A stretch of 64,000 nt of DNA from DATBLE01 sp046734415 (GTDB lineage Bacteria; Actinomycetota; Thermoleophilia; Gaiellales; Gaiellaceae): contig JBKPRD010000059.1 of NCBI GenBank assembly GCA_046734415.1, positions 13,197 to 77,196 on the forward strand, in the 5' to 3' direction. Made by a program: the position numbers and the translations under genes. Positions 8,641 to 17,337 of this stretch are shown here, in pieces. The notes beneath the pieces are model-generated. The model was not told the DNA's origin. It did not search any database and saw nothing but the letters and a program-made list of their open reading frames with translations. Positions within the stretch are counted from its first letter, which is position 1, and each line of letters opens with the position of its first letter.

Positions 8641-9899
8641 TGGCCGCTTGACCGGCGGAAGCGGCCCCGCGGCTTCTCGACCTCGGTTTCCGCCTCGGGC
8701 TCGGGCACGGGGGCGACGGGCGGCGGCTGCTCGACCTCGACCTCGAGGTCGATCGGGCCCGCGGTCCAGGGCTCGAGCCGGACGCGCTCGCCGAAGAACT
8801 CGTAGGCGGCCCTGGCGGCGGCGAGCAGCGGCAGCGCGACGAGTATCCCCGCGAGCCCGTAGACCTCACCGCCGGCGAGCAGGCCGAAGATGACGAGCAG
8901 CGGGTGGAGCCGTAGCGCGCTACCCATCACGTTGGGGACGACGACGTGCCCCTCGACCTGGTGGATGAGCAGGAACAGGATCGCCACCCAGAGCACCGAG
9001 ATCGGGTCGACGACGACCGCGTAGATCGCGGCCGGGATCGCCCCGAGCCACGGGCCGAGGTAGGGGATCAGCTCCGTCACCCCGACCCAGACACCGAAGA
9101 GGAGCGCGTACTTGTCGGCGCCCGGCACGAGGCCGACCGCCCCGAGTATCCACATCCCCACCCCGGCGCTCGCTCCGATGATGAGCGAGATCAGGAACTG
9201 ACCCTTCACGTAGCCGGCGACGGCGTGCTCCATCCGCACGAGCAGCGGCTCCGACCCCGGGTGGGGCGGGAATCGCCTGTCGATCCCTCGTGCGAGCCGG
9301 TCGAAGTCGAGCAGCATGTAGATCGAGACGACGAGCACGACGACGGCCGAGAAGAGGAACTTCCCGATCGAGATCGCCGCTCCCTCGACGAAGTCGACGA
9401 CCTTGCCGGTGTACTTGCCGACGTCCTTCTCGCGGATCTGCGTCACCCAGCGGTGGCCGCGCTCCTGCACCTTGATCGAGCCCAGGCCGTGGGTGTCGAG
9501 CCAGTGCTGAAGACGGTCGACGTCGCGATCGGCGTCGGTCGTCGGGGGCTGTCCGTGGACGACCGTAAAGTAGGTGTCGAACCGGTTTGCGGCCGTCTTC
9601 GTCTGATCGACGAGGACGGTGGCGAGACCCCAGATGACAGCGATCAGGGCCGCCGCAAACACGACGTACACGACCGCGACCGAGAAGCCGCGGCGGATCC
9701 GGAACCGCCCGAGCTGCACGGAGCTCATCCACTTGACGAGCGGGTCGACGAGCAGCGCGATCAGGCTCGCGACGAGGAAGAGGAAGACGACGTGAAAGAC
9801 GCGGCCCGCTACGACCCAGATCAGGATCAGCAGCACCGGAAGCCCGACCAGCTGGATCCAGCGCGGGATCTGGATCTTGGGCGCAGCGCCCGGGGGCAT
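8637..9899 (-). CDS. AI-2E family transporter (PerM-like)
   Basis: This 420-aa polytopic membrane protein has the family pattern: a hydrophobic N-terminal pair (GLPVLLILIWVVAGRVFHVV), a soluble middle region, and a C-terminal bundle containing GVTELIPYLGPWLGAIPA and the IHQVEGHVVVPNVMG motif typical of PF01594. The last 50 residues are a Pro/Glu-rich cytosolic tail ending in RFRRSSGQ. The ATG at 9899 gives a compact start just before the first helix. Family members export small molecules or act as Na+/H+ antiporters; the substrate is not readable here. Confidence 0.9.
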   Translation of the reverse strand: MPPGAAPKIQIPRWIQLVGLPVLLILIWVVAGRVFHVVFLFLVASLIALLVDPLVKWMSSVQLGRFRIRRGFSVAVVYVVFAAALIAVIWGLATVLVDQTKTAANRFDTYFTVVHGQPPTTDADRDVDRLQHWLDTHGLGSIKVQERGHRWVTQIREKDVGKYTGKVVDFVEGAAISIGKFLFSAVVVLVVSIYMLLDFDRLARGIDRRFPPHPGSEPLLVRMEHAVAGYVKGQFLISLIIGASAGVGMWILGAVGLVPGADKYALLFGVWVGVTELIPYLGPWLGAIPAAIYAVVVDPISVLWVAILFLLIHQVEGHVVVPNVMGSALRLHPLLVIFGLLAGGEVYGLAGILVALPLLAAARAAYEFFGERVRLEPWTAGPIDLEVEVEQPPPVAPVPEPEAETEVEKPRGRFRRSSGQ

Positions 9900-10022
9900 C
9901 GCGAGGATCGTACCGCGCGTGCCGTACGCCCACGCCCGAGCGTGTGGGACTGGTCGCTCGACATGGAGGGCTCGCTGGCGCTCGATCGGGAGGAGAGCTG
10001 GCTCGATTCGGTCCCTACCCGG

Positions 10023-10051
10023 TTGAAGGTGCACGGCCCCTCGGCTACGGT
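10023..10051 (+). promoter_or_regulatory. Probable promoter for the M23-like gene (leaderless)
   Basis: A -35-like TTGAAG (10023-10028) and a -10-like TACGGT (10046-10051) are separated by 17 bp. Transcription would begin about at 10058, next to the ATG at 10059, with no space for a Shine-Dalgarno sequence. This fits leaderless initiation, which is common in GC-rich actinobacteria. Confidence 0.5.
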
Positions 10052-10058
10052 GCCGCCG

Positions 10059-10835
10059 ATGCACTCCGTCCCCGCCTACCGGCGGTCGGAGCGCCGCGCG
10101 CCCAGAGTCGCCCGTCGCGCCCGCCGCCGTGCCTTTCTGACGCTCATCGCACTTGCCTTCGTGGTCGTGCTGTTCCTGGCGGCGTTCCGCCCGGGTTCCT
10201 CGACGCCGGTCGTCGGGGTCGGCGTGCCCGCGAGCGCATCGCGCCTGCTGCCCGCAGGTCCCCCCACGCCCCTCGTCATCGCCACCCACGGCCCGCTGCA
10301 CATCCAGCTGCCGGTGAACGAGCGGAACGTGACTGCGATCGGCTACCACGGCGCCGGCGAGGACGTGCTGGCGCTCGATCCGCTCGGGCGCCAGGCCAAC
10401 GAGGGCCTCTTCTCCCGCCTCGTCCATCGGATCTTCGGAGGCGCCGGCGGCGGCGTCGCCTACTACCAGCTCGGCGGCGGCGATGGCCCGTCGACGGGCT
10501 CGCTGAACGTCGGCGCCGCGCCGGGGACGGACGTCTACTCGCCGGTCGACGGCACGATCGTCGGGCTGCGCGACAACGTCCTCGACGGCATGGCCTACGG
10601 CTCGGTGATCGACATCCAACCCTCCGACGAGCCGTCCGTCGTCCTCTCGATCACGCACCTCCGCCCCGATCCGGCGCTGCGGGTCGGATCGACGGTCTCG
10701 AGCCGAACGTCGAGAATCGGCTCGGTGCTGGACTTCGCCGGCGTCGAGCGCCTCGCGCTCGCGCGGTACACCCAGGACGCCGGCAACCACGTCGCGATCT
10801 CGGTGCGCTCCGCCACTACCGTGCCGCTGCGCTAG
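10059..10835 (+). CDS. Membrane-anchored degenerate M23/LytM-fold protein
   Basis: An Arg-rich N-terminus is followed by one membrane helix (FLTLIALAFVVVLFLAAF) and an extracytoplasmic domain. The last 130 residues have M23 (LytM) hallmarks: PGTDVYSPVDGTIVGL, ITHLRPDPALRVGSTV and IGSVLDF. However, the zinc ligands of active M23 peptidases (HxGxD and HLHF) are replaced by NVGAAPGTD and NHVAISV. I infer a non-catalytic envelope protein of the kind that binds or activates a peptidoglycan enzyme. It is followed after 11 bp by the phosphoesterase gene on the same strand. Confidence 0.65.
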   Translation: MHSVPAYRRSERRAPRVARRARRRAFLTLIALAFVVVLFLAAFRPGSSTPVVGVGVPASASRLLPAGPPTPLVIATHGPLHIQLPVNERNVTAIGYHGAGEDVLALDPLGRQANEGLFSRLVHRIFGGAGGGVAYYQLGGGDGPSTGSLNVGAAPGTDVYSPVDGTIVGLRDNVLDGMAYGSVIDIQPSDEPSVVLSITHLRPDPALRVGSTVSSRTSRIGSVLDFAGVERLALARYTQDAGNHVAISVRSATTVPLR

Positions 10836-10846
10836 AAGCCGGTCGG

Positions 10847-11626
10847 GTGCGCATCCTCTTCCTCGCCGACGTCTTCGGCACGGCCGGACGGCACGCGGTC
10901 GAGCAGCGGCTGCCGGCGCTCCGGGACGAGCTCGGCGCCGGCTTCTGCATCGTCAACGGCGAGAACGCGGCCGACGGCAAGGGCCTGACGCCCCGCCTCG
11001 CGGACAAGCTGCTCGCGGCCGGGGCGGATGTTGTCACGCTGGGCAACCACGTCTGGGCCCGCGACGAGATCGGGCCCTACCTCGCCGCCTCCGAGCGGGT
11101 GATCAGGCCGGCGAACACTGCCTCGGGCTCGCCGGGCCGCGGACTCGCGATCGCTCCGGCCGCGGACGGGACGGAGGTGGCGGTCGTCAACCTGCTGGGT
11201 TGGCTCTTCCTCGACGTCGTCTGCGGGCCCTTTGAGGTCGTCGACGACGTGGTCGAGCAGGCCCGCGCCCACACGCCGGTCGTCGTCGTCGACTTCCACG
11301 CCGAGGCGACGAGCGAGAAGGTCGCGCTCGCGCGGTACCTCGACGGCCGCGTGACGGCCGTCGTCGGCACTCACACCCACGTGCAGACGAACGACGCGCG
11401 GGTCCAGCCGGGCGGCACGGCCGCGATCACCGACGCCGGAATGACGGGACCCCACGACTCCGTGATCGGCGTCGAGGCCGACCTCGCGATCAGGCGGATG
11501 CGGACCGGGATGCCGGTCAGGTTCCGCCCGGCCGAGGGCGGCGTGCGGCTCGAGGGCGTCGTCCTCGACTGCAACGCGGACGGACGCGCGACCGCTATCG
11601 AGCCGCTGCGGATCGAGCTCGGATAG
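10847..11626 (+). CDS. YmdB/TIGR00282-family metallophosphoesterase
   Basis: This 259-aa protein starts at a GTG (VRILFLADVFGTAGR) and shows the di-metal motifs of the YmdB family in order: the DVFG aspartate, NGENAADGKGLT, LGNHVW and GTHTHVQTNDAR. Characterised relatives hydrolyse 2',3'-cyclic nucleotides and affect biofilm and RNA decay in Firmicutes. In many bacteria the gene lies near rny (ribonuclease Y), but no such gene is seen here. The 3' end overlaps the converging membrane-protein gene by 32 bp. Confidence 0.85.
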   Translation: MRILFLADVFGTAGRHAVEQRLPALRDELGAGFCIVNGENAADGKGLTPRLADKLLAAGADVVTLGNHVWARDEIGPYLAASERVIRPANTASGSPGRGLAIAPAADGTEVAVVNLLGWLFLDVVCGPFEVVDDVVEQARAHTPVVVVDFHAEATSEKVALARYLDGRVTAVVGTHTHVQTNDARVQPGGTAAITDAGMTGPHDSVIGVEADLAIRRMRTGMPVRFRPAEGGVRLEGVVLDCNADGRATAIEPLRIELG

Positions 11627-12845
11627 GGACGAGCAGAGCGGCGAGCAGCCCGACCATGACGAGGTCGCGCGCGAGCACGAGCCACGACGGCAGCGCGCTG
11701 AACAGCAGCACGAGATCCCAGTAACGGAAGGGGAACCAGAGCTGGGTGAGGACGAGCGCGAGCGCGAGGATCGCCCCCGCGACGCCGCCGCGCCGCCCGC
11801 GGACGAGCGGAACGAGCGGGACGAGCCAGATCAGGAACTGCGGCGAGAACACCTTCCCGAAGACGATGAAGGCGCAGACGGTCGCGGCGAAGGCCCGCAC
11901 GAGCCGGTCGCGCTCCATCGGCCCGCGCGCGAACCAGACCCAGACGGCCACGACGGCGGCGATCTGGAGGGCGGTCTGGAGCACGGCGATCGCGTCCGGC
12001 CCCCCGCCGGCGAGGTTCTGGGAGCCGTGGCTCGACTTCATCGTGATGCCGACGCCCGCGACCTGGTGCAGCACGAGCAGCACCCCGGCGCCGAGCGACT
12101 CGATCTGGAGCGGCCGGTCGCTCTGGCGGGTGATGCTCTCCCAGAGTCCGTGCGGCGAAAGCGCGAGGAACGGGACGAAGCAGGCGACGACCACCGCGGC
12201 GAACACTGCGAGCGAGACCAGCGCCGCCCGTCGCCCGGAGCGTCGCCAGATCCAGATCCCGGCGACCGGGACGAGCACGACCGGATAGAGCTTCGCCGCG
12301 ACGGCGAGGCCGAGGACGGCCGAGCCGAGCCGGTCGCGCCCGGCGAGCAGGGCCGCGAGGGCGCCGACGCTGAGTGCCGCAGGCCACAGGTCGAAGCGCG
12401 AGAGGACGACGGAGCCGAGCAGGAGCGGCGCGAGCGCGGTGAAGCCGAGCGCAAGGGCGAGCCGCACCGGGCCGGCGTCGAGGGCAAGGAGCGCCGCCAG
12501 CACGAACAGCACCGCGAGCCCGCCGCACACCAGCATCTCCGCCTCGAACCCGTCGCGGTAGCGGTCCAGGTCCCCGTCGGGCGAGCGAAGCAGCGACGGG
12601 ATCGCGAAGACCGGCAGCGCGCCCGGCGGGTACTCGAGCGCGAAGTCGCGGTACGGCACCTTCCCGTTCGCGATCGCGTCGCCATAGTTCTGGTACACGG
12701 GCGTGTCGACGATCTGGTCGTGCCGGTAGAAGCCGCGGTGGAGAACGGCCCACGCCCCGCCGAACACCGCGAGCGCCAGCGCCGCCGCGATCACGGCGCG
12801 CCGCGGGTCAGCCGGCTGGGACCAGCTCGCGAGCCTGGTGCTCAT
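11595..12845 (-). CDS. GT87-type polytopic glycosyltransferase (DUF2029)
   Basis: This 416-aa membrane protein has about ten hydrophobic helices and the GT87 pattern: an early loop with DTPVYQNYGDAIANGKVPYRDF, then ALEYPPGALPVF, where the acidic residues of the first loop are catalytic in GT-C enzymes, and a late IVFGKVFSPQFLIWLVP. Actinobacterial relatives include polyprenyl-phosphomannose-dependent mannosyltransferases that build cell-wall glycolipids. The gene overlaps the end of the related gene upstream by 38 bp, so the two are an operon. Confidence 0.8.
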   Translation of the reverse strand: MSTRLASWSQPADPRRAVIAAALALAVFGGAWAVLHRGFYRHDQIVDTPVYQNYGDAIANGKVPYRDFALEYPPGALPVFAIPSLLRSPDGDLDRYRDGFEAEMLVCGGLAVLFVLAALLALDAGPVRLALALGFTALAPLLLGSVVLSRFDLWPAALSVGALAALLAGRDRLGSAVLGLAVAAKLYPVVLVPVAGIWIWRRSGRRAALVSLAVFAAVVVACFVPFLALSPHGLWESITRQSDRPLQIESLGAGVLLVLHQVAGVGITMKSSHGSQNLAGGGPDAIAVLQTALQIAAVVAVWVWFARGPMERDRLVRAFAATVCAFIVFGKVFSPQFLIWLVPLVPLVRGRRGGVAGAILALALVLTQLWFPFRYWDLVLLFSALPSWLVLARDLVMVGLLAALLVPIRARSAAAR

Positions 12846-14604
12846 CCGTCGAGAGGACCCGCGCCTCCGCGCGCCTCGGCTCCGCGGCCAGCACCGCGTA
12901 CGCGACGAAGCCGAAGAACCACGGGAGGTAGAGGTAGAACCAGTGGGTGAGGACGGCCTCGAACCCGATCAGCAGCGCGCCGGTGAAGGCGGCCAGCTGG
13001 AGCGGCGTCTTCCTCCGCGGGACGAAGACGAGCGCGACCGCGCCGGCGACCAGCGCGACCTCGAGCACCTGGTGGATCAGGGAAAGGTCGGGCAGACCGG
13101 CCGCGTGGTACTGGCCCCAGTCCCAGATCGAGAACGGGGACTGGCGATCGATCTGCGTCGGGATCGTCCGGTCCCAGAAGACGCGTGCCGCGTGGAGCGG
13201 GTTCGGCTCGAGCAGCAGCACCCAGAACGCCGCGACAGTGGCCAGCGCGAAGCCCGCTGCGAAGCGGAGCGCCGTCCCGCGGCTCCGGCGGAGGTCGGGG
13301 TAGGTCGCCCACATCGGGGCGACGATCAGCGTGGCGAACTTCGTCCAGCCCGCGAGCCCGGCAAAGAAGCCGCGCGCCCAGTGCGAGGTGGAGAGCAGGA
13401 ACCCCCAGATCAGGAAGGCGGGCATGATCGCGTCGTTCGAGTTCGAGTTCGACGCGTACTGCGTGAACGGGTAGGCGGCCCAGGCGAAGGCGAGCGTCAC
13501 CCCGAGCCTGGCGCCTCCGAACCGCCACCCCACGAGCCCCAGCCCGACCAGACAGAGCATGTCGAACACGATCGACGTGAAGTGCGCGGAGCGCAGCCTG
13601 TCCCACTTGCCGCTCCAGCCGAAGAGCGCGTAGCCGGGGATGTAAGAGAGGTAGGAGATGGGACCGTACGTGTCGCCGTTCGGGTTCGCCGACTCGCAGC
13701 GCCCGTTCGTCTGGATCCGGTCGCGGATCTCGCCGTTGCGGTCGGCCGGGCCGCACGGCTTTCGGTCGTCCTCGACCGGAAAGTGGCCGTACGGTGACTG
13801 CCCGTGGACGATCCGGTCGGCGCCGATCGGGCCCGCGTAGCCGACGTCGATCACGTTCGAGGCCCGGATGTTGAGCCCGATCTTGAACCCGCCGAGGAAG
13901 ACCGTCGCCGCCGCCAGCAGCCAGACGGGCCAGAGCGGGCGCGACGTCGGCGGCGGGCGGTCGCGGACGCCGATCCAGATCGTGCGCGCGAGCAGGTAGG
14001 CGAGTCCCGGGTAGACGAGCGAAGAGCTGGCAAAGACATGCCCGTGGTTGAAGTACCAGAGGGAGACGGAGAACGAGAGCAGCGCGAGCAGATCGAGGTT
14101 CCGGAGGCTGAGCGGCCGCCGCCAGTCGCCGAGGCCGATCAGGAACGCGGCGCAGAGGCCAAGCCAGACGGGCAGGCCGTTGATCTTCTTGCCGCCGAAC
14201 GCCCCCCGGCCGCCGCGGGCCATCAACCACGCGACCTGCGGCCCCGTCCACGCCTCCGTGACGATCGCGCTCAGGTCGTCGACCCGGCCTCCCGCGATCT
14301 GCCCCGCCTTCCCCGACCAGACCTTGGCGTCCCAGTCGTGGTAAGTCGAGTCGTAGGTCGCCTGCTTGATCAGGCTCGACTTCGGATACCTGCTCAGCCA
14401 GTGCTTCACCTTCGGCACGGCCATGAACGCCAGCAGCGCCTGCTGCTCGGTCAGCACCGGCTTCGGAGCAGCAGGCGCATACGGGGCCTCGACCAGACGT
14501 CCGCGCTCGTCGTAGACCGGCCCGCGGGGCTGCGCGGCGTGCGCATGGGCCGCGGCAGCGAGCGCGACGACGACGAGCGCAGCGGCTGCGGCGATGCGCA
14601 CCAC
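12808..14604 (-). CDS. Large polytopic membrane protein with N-terminal extracytoplasmic domain (glycosyltransferase-like)
   Basis: From a GTG at 14604 the 598-aa product has a signal peptide (VVRIAAAAALVVVALAAAAHAHA), then about 120 residues of soluble extracytoplasmic sequence, including EQQALLAFMAVPKVKHWLSRY and VTEAWTGPQVAWLMARG, then some ten membrane helices. The membrane part resembles GT87/GT-C transferases, with a conserved loop YAGPIGADRIVHGQSPYGHF and PNGDTYGPISYLSYIPGY. It sits between GtrA and a GT87 protein, so assembly of a surface glycan from polyprenyl-linked sugars is likely. The soluble N-terminal module is not part of the standard GT87 plan. Confidence 0.75.
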   Translation of the reverse strand: MVRIAAAAALVVVALAAAAHAHAAQPRGPVYDERGRLVEAPYAPAAPKPVLTEQQALLAFMAVPKVKHWLSRYPKSSLIKQATYDSTYHDWDAKVWSGKAGQIAGGRVDDLSAIVTEAWTGPQVAWLMARGGRGAFGGKKINGLPVWLGLCAAFLIGLGDWRRPLSLRNLDLLALLSFSVSLWYFNHGHVFASSSLVYPGLAYLLARTIWIGVRDRPPPTSRPLWPVWLLAAATVFLGGFKIGLNIRASNVIDVGYAGPIGADRIVHGQSPYGHFPVEDDRKPCGPADRNGEIRDRIQTNGRCESANPNGDTYGPISYLSYIPGYALFGWSGKWDRLRSAHFTSIVFDMLCLVGLGLVGWRFGGARLGVTLAFAWAAYPFTQYASNSNSNDAIMPAFLIWGFLLSTSHWARGFFAGLAGWTKFATLIVAPMWATYPDLRRSRGTALRFAAGFALATVAAFWVLLLEPNPLHAARVFWDRTIPTQIDRQSPFSIWDWGQYHAAGLPDLSLIHQVLEVALVAGAVALVFVPRRKTPLQLAAFTGALLIGFEAVLTHWFYLYLPWFFGFVAYAVLAAEPRRAEARVLSTDEHQARELVPAG

Positions 14605-14606
14605 GG

Positions 14607-15044
14607 CTACCGCCGGAACGACCAGAGCTTGTTCGCGCTGAAGCTGAAGGGCATCACCAGGATGACCGCGATCGCCTGCCCGACGATCTTCCCCGCGCCG
14701 AGGGCGACGAGACCGCGCAGGATCAGGAGGTTCAGCGCGAGCGCCATGACCGAGACCGCGAGGAAGCGCATCCCCTGGTAGTACACGTGGCCCCGGCGGT
14801 GCCGAAACGTCCACTGCCGGTTCCAGAAGTAGTTGTTCGAGACGGCGACGACGAACGAGCAGACCGCCGCAGGCAGGTAGTGCAGGCCGACGACGTCGAG
14901 CAGCACGACGTAGACGACGAGGTTGACGACGTAGCCGCTCGCCCCGACGACCGAGAACTTGAACAGCTCGATCCAGTTCTGCGGGCGGCGCAGCGCACGG
15001 CCGGCGCGCGCGACCGCGATGCCCGCTGCCGTCGGTCGCGCCAC
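14607..15044 (-). CDS. GtrA-family membrane protein
   Basis: This 145-aa protein has four membrane helices and the family signature NNYFWNRQWTFRHR at the end of the second helix pair, plus FKFSVVGASGYVVNLVVYVV at the start. GtrA proteins are thought to move undecaprenyl- or decaprenyl-linked sugars across the membrane. The start is a GTG at 15044, and the stop lies 2 bp before the start of the glycosyltransferase-like gene, supporting a joint function in cell-surface polysaccharide assembly. Confidence 0.9.
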   Translation of the reverse strand: MARPTAAGIAVARAGRALRRPQNWIELFKFSVVGASGYVVNLVVYVVLLDVVGLHYLPAAVCSFVVAVSNNYFWNRQWTFRHRRGHVYYQGMRFLAVSVMALALNLLILRGLVALGAGKIVGQAIAVILVMPFSFSANKLWSFRR

Positions 15045-15069
15045 GCAGCGAGCGTAGCGGAACGTCCCG

Positions 15070-15345
15070 CTAGCCGATCACGAAGCCCTGCTCGCCCGTC
15101 GCCTCCAGCGGCTCGACCTGGATCGCGTCGACTCGGGCGCCGCGCGGGCCATGCCGGAACCAGTCGACTAGCAGGTCGATTCGCTCGGGAGGACCTTCCA
15201 GCTCCGCCTCGACCGTTCCGTCCGGGTTGTTCCTGACCCAGCCCGCGACCTCGAGCGATCGCGCCCTCGCGCGGGCAGTGGCGCGGAAGCCGACGGCCTG
15301 GACGAAGCCGCGGACGACGACGCGGACGCGTCGCCGGTCAGCCAC
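15070..15345 (-). CDS. acyP: Acylphosphatase
   Basis: This small cytosolic enzyme hydrolyses the carboxyl-phosphate bond of acyl phosphates. The 91-aa protein has both active-site elements of the family: VVVRGFVQAVGFRA, with the catalytic arginine in the phosphate loop, and GWVRNNPDGTVEAELEG with the catalytic asparagine. The length is standard. The start overlaps the end of pcm by 8 bp. Confidence 0.93.
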   Translation of the reverse strand: MADRRRVRVVVRGFVQAVGFRATARARARSLEVAGWVRNNPDGTVEAELEGPPERIDLLVDWFRHGPRGARVDAIQVEPLEATGEQGFVIG

Positions 15346-15991
15346 GCTCGAAGCCCTCGGCGCCGACGAGCGGCACGAACCGACACGGCACCGAACGCAG
15401 CACCGCCGGACCCTCAGGGCTGCGAACGACGAGCTGCAGCTCCTGGCCGCGCCGGCCGCCGATCGGGATCGCTATGCGGCCTCCGGGCTCGAGCTGGTCG
15501 TAGAGAGAGGGCGGCACCTCGGGCGCGGCGGCCGCGACCGCGATCGCTCCGAACGGGGCGTGCTCGGGCAGCCCGAGCGTGCCGTCGCCGACGTGGACCT
15601 GTACGCGCTCGTAGCCGGCAGCGGCCAGGGCCGCGCGGGCGGCCTCGGCGAGCACCGGCAGCCGCTCGATCGTGTGAACGTCCGCCGCGAGCTCTGCGAG
15701 CACCGCCGCCTGATAGCCCGAGCCGGTGCCGACGTCCAGCACGCGTTCGTCGCCGCGCAGCGCCAACACCTCGCAGATCCGGGCGACCATGTAGGGCTGC
15801 GAGATCGTCTGCCCTTCGGCGATCGGGAGCGCGGCGTCCTCGTACGCGCGGCGGCGGTGCTCCGCCGGCACGAAGACCTCGCGCGGGACGCGCTCCATCG
15901 CCGCGAGCACCCGCTCGTCCGCGATGTCCCGGCCACGCAGCTGCTGGTCGACCATGCGCCGGCGCGCGGCAGCGAAGTCGTCAGACGACAC
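15338..15991 (-). CDS. pcm: Protein-L-isoaspartate O-methyltransferase
   Basis: The enzyme methylates isoaspartyl residues in damaged proteins with SAM. The 217-aa product has the family N-terminal block (RRRMVDQQLRGRDIADERVL), EVFVPAEHRRRAYEDAALPI, the glycine loop VLDVGTGSGYQAAVLAEL, and LEPGGRIAIPIG. The GTG at 15991 overlaps the end of the upstream phosphodiesterase by 11 bp, and the stop overlaps acyP by 8 bp. This gives a tight three-gene unit. Confidence 0.92.
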   Translation of the reverse strand: MSSDDFAAARRRMVDQQLRGRDIADERVLAAMERVPREVFVPAEHRRRAYEDAALPIAEGQTISQPYMVARICEVLALRGDERVLDVGTGSGYQAAVLAELAADVHTIERLPVLAEAARAALAAAGYERVQVHVGDGTLGLPEHAPFGAIAVAAAAPEVPPSLYDQLEPGGRIAIPIGGRRGQELQLVVRSPEGPAVLRSVPCRFVPLVGAEGFERG

Positions 15992-17330
15992 CGGATGCCA
16001 CCGCGAACCGGGCGACGACCCCGGGCGCGATCTCCGTGATGCTCCCGGGCGGGCTCTCGAGCCCGACGGTGAGCATCGGCACCTCGGAGTCCCCGGCGCA
16101 GAGCGACCCGTGGCTGCCGCCACCCGCGTGATGGCGGCCGCCGAGGTCCGTGAACTCCCAGCCCTCGGACGCGGAGACGAGCACGTCCCCCGCGTTCGGA
16201 TTGGCGAGCGCCGCCCACGCGCGGGCGAGCGCGTCCGGGTGGTCGAGCACGGCGGGATCGCCGTCGCTCCGAAAGGCGCCGTTCTCGGGACGGAAGCGCA
16301 GCTCCTCACGGTCGCGCCGCGCGACCGCGTCCGCGCCTTCGCGGAAGAGCACGACCTCCGCCGCCTCGTGCCCGTCGAGGCGCTCGGCGAGCGCGCGCAC
16401 GTCCTCGCGGCAGCGGGGGAGGCGGTACACCTGGGCGGCGCGGTTCGAGGCGCAGACGGCGACGTCGGCGCGCAGCTCGCGGCCGCGGAAGACTCGGAGG
16501 TCGCCGTAGGCGGCCTCGAGCGGCGCCGCCGAGTGCACCTGGGTCTGGCCGTGGTCCGAGCAGAGGACGAGGTCGTAGCGGTCGAGGAACTCGTCGAGCC
16601 CGCCCGCCGCCTCGAGCAGGGCGGCGACGGCGCGGTCGGCGTCGCCGAGCTTCTCGGCGGCGCCCTCGGGCCCGAGCGCATGGGACGCGTAGTCGTAGTC
16701 GGAGAGGTAGTAGACGAGGAAGTCGAAGCCGTCGCGCGTGACGAGCCACCGGCCGACCGCCGCTGCGTAGGCGTCGATCGAACCCGCTCCGCGCTTCCGG
16801 ACGGCGAGCGGCGCGCCCGTCTCGTCCGACTCGAACAGGTTGTAGAAGAAGAACCGCTCGGGGCCGAGCGCGCGCCGCGTCACCCCCGGGAGCACCGTCC
16901 GGTGCTCCGTGCGCCCGCGGTAGCACGTGAAGTTGATCGCCGCTGTGACGAAGCCGGCATCGTGTAGTGCCTCGAAGACGGTCGTCGCGTCCGGCGCGAG
17001 GTGACGGCCGTTCATGTTGAAGATGGTGTCCAGGATCGAGCGGCGTGTGCCGGCGACGACGACGGCGCCGAGTGACGACCCGTACTCGACCAGTCGGCGC
17101 TCGCTGCGGTCGTACCAGACGAGGTGGGGGATCCGGTGGACGTCCGGATGCGCGCCGGTCGCGATCGAGGAGGCGCAGACGGGCGTCAGCGAAGGGAAGG
17201 TCGAGAGTGCGCGGCGGTACGTGCCTTCGCGCGCGAGAGCGGCCAGGGCTGGTGCATCACCGCTCTCGACGGCGCGTTCGAAGACGGCCGGGGTCAGCCC
17301 GTCGATCACGATCAGAACGAGCTTCTTCAT
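15981..17330 (-). CDS. Alkaline-phosphatase-superfamily phosphodiesterase (nucleotide pyrophosphatase type)
   Basis: This 449-aa protein has the metal-binding N-terminus LVLIVIDGLTPAVFE and a probable nucleophile threonine in the STFPSLTPVCASS loop. Further metal ligands are in VYYLSDYDYASHALGPE and LVLCSDHGQTQVH, and a late histidine cluster is GGRHHAGGGSHGS. These match type I phosphodiesterase/nucleotide pyrophosphatase enzymes. No signal peptide is visible, so it is probably cytosolic. It heads the phosphodiesterase-pcm-acyP string. Confidence 0.82.
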   Translation of the reverse strand: MKKLVLIVIDGLTPAVFERAVESGDAPALAALAREGTYRRALSTFPSLTPVCASSIATGAHPDVHRIPHLVWYDRSERRLVEYGSSLGAVVVAGTRRSILDTIFNMNGRHLAPDATTVFEALHDAGFVTAAINFTCYRGRTEHRTVLPGVTRRALGPERFFFYNLFESDETGAPLAVRKRGAGSIDAYAAAVGRWLVTRDGFDFLVYYLSDYDYASHALGPEGAAEKLGDADRAVAALLEAAGGLDEFLDRYDLVLCSDHGQTQVHSAAPLEAAYGDLRVFRGRELRADVAVCASNRAAQVYRLPRCREDVRALAERLDGHEAAEVVLFREGADAVARRDREELRFRPENGAFRSDGDPAVLDHPDALARAWAALANPNAGDVLVSASEGWEFTDLGGRHHAGGGSHGSLCAGDSEVPMLTVGLESPPGSITEIAPGVVARFAVASGVV

Positions 17331-17337
17331 CCGGACG

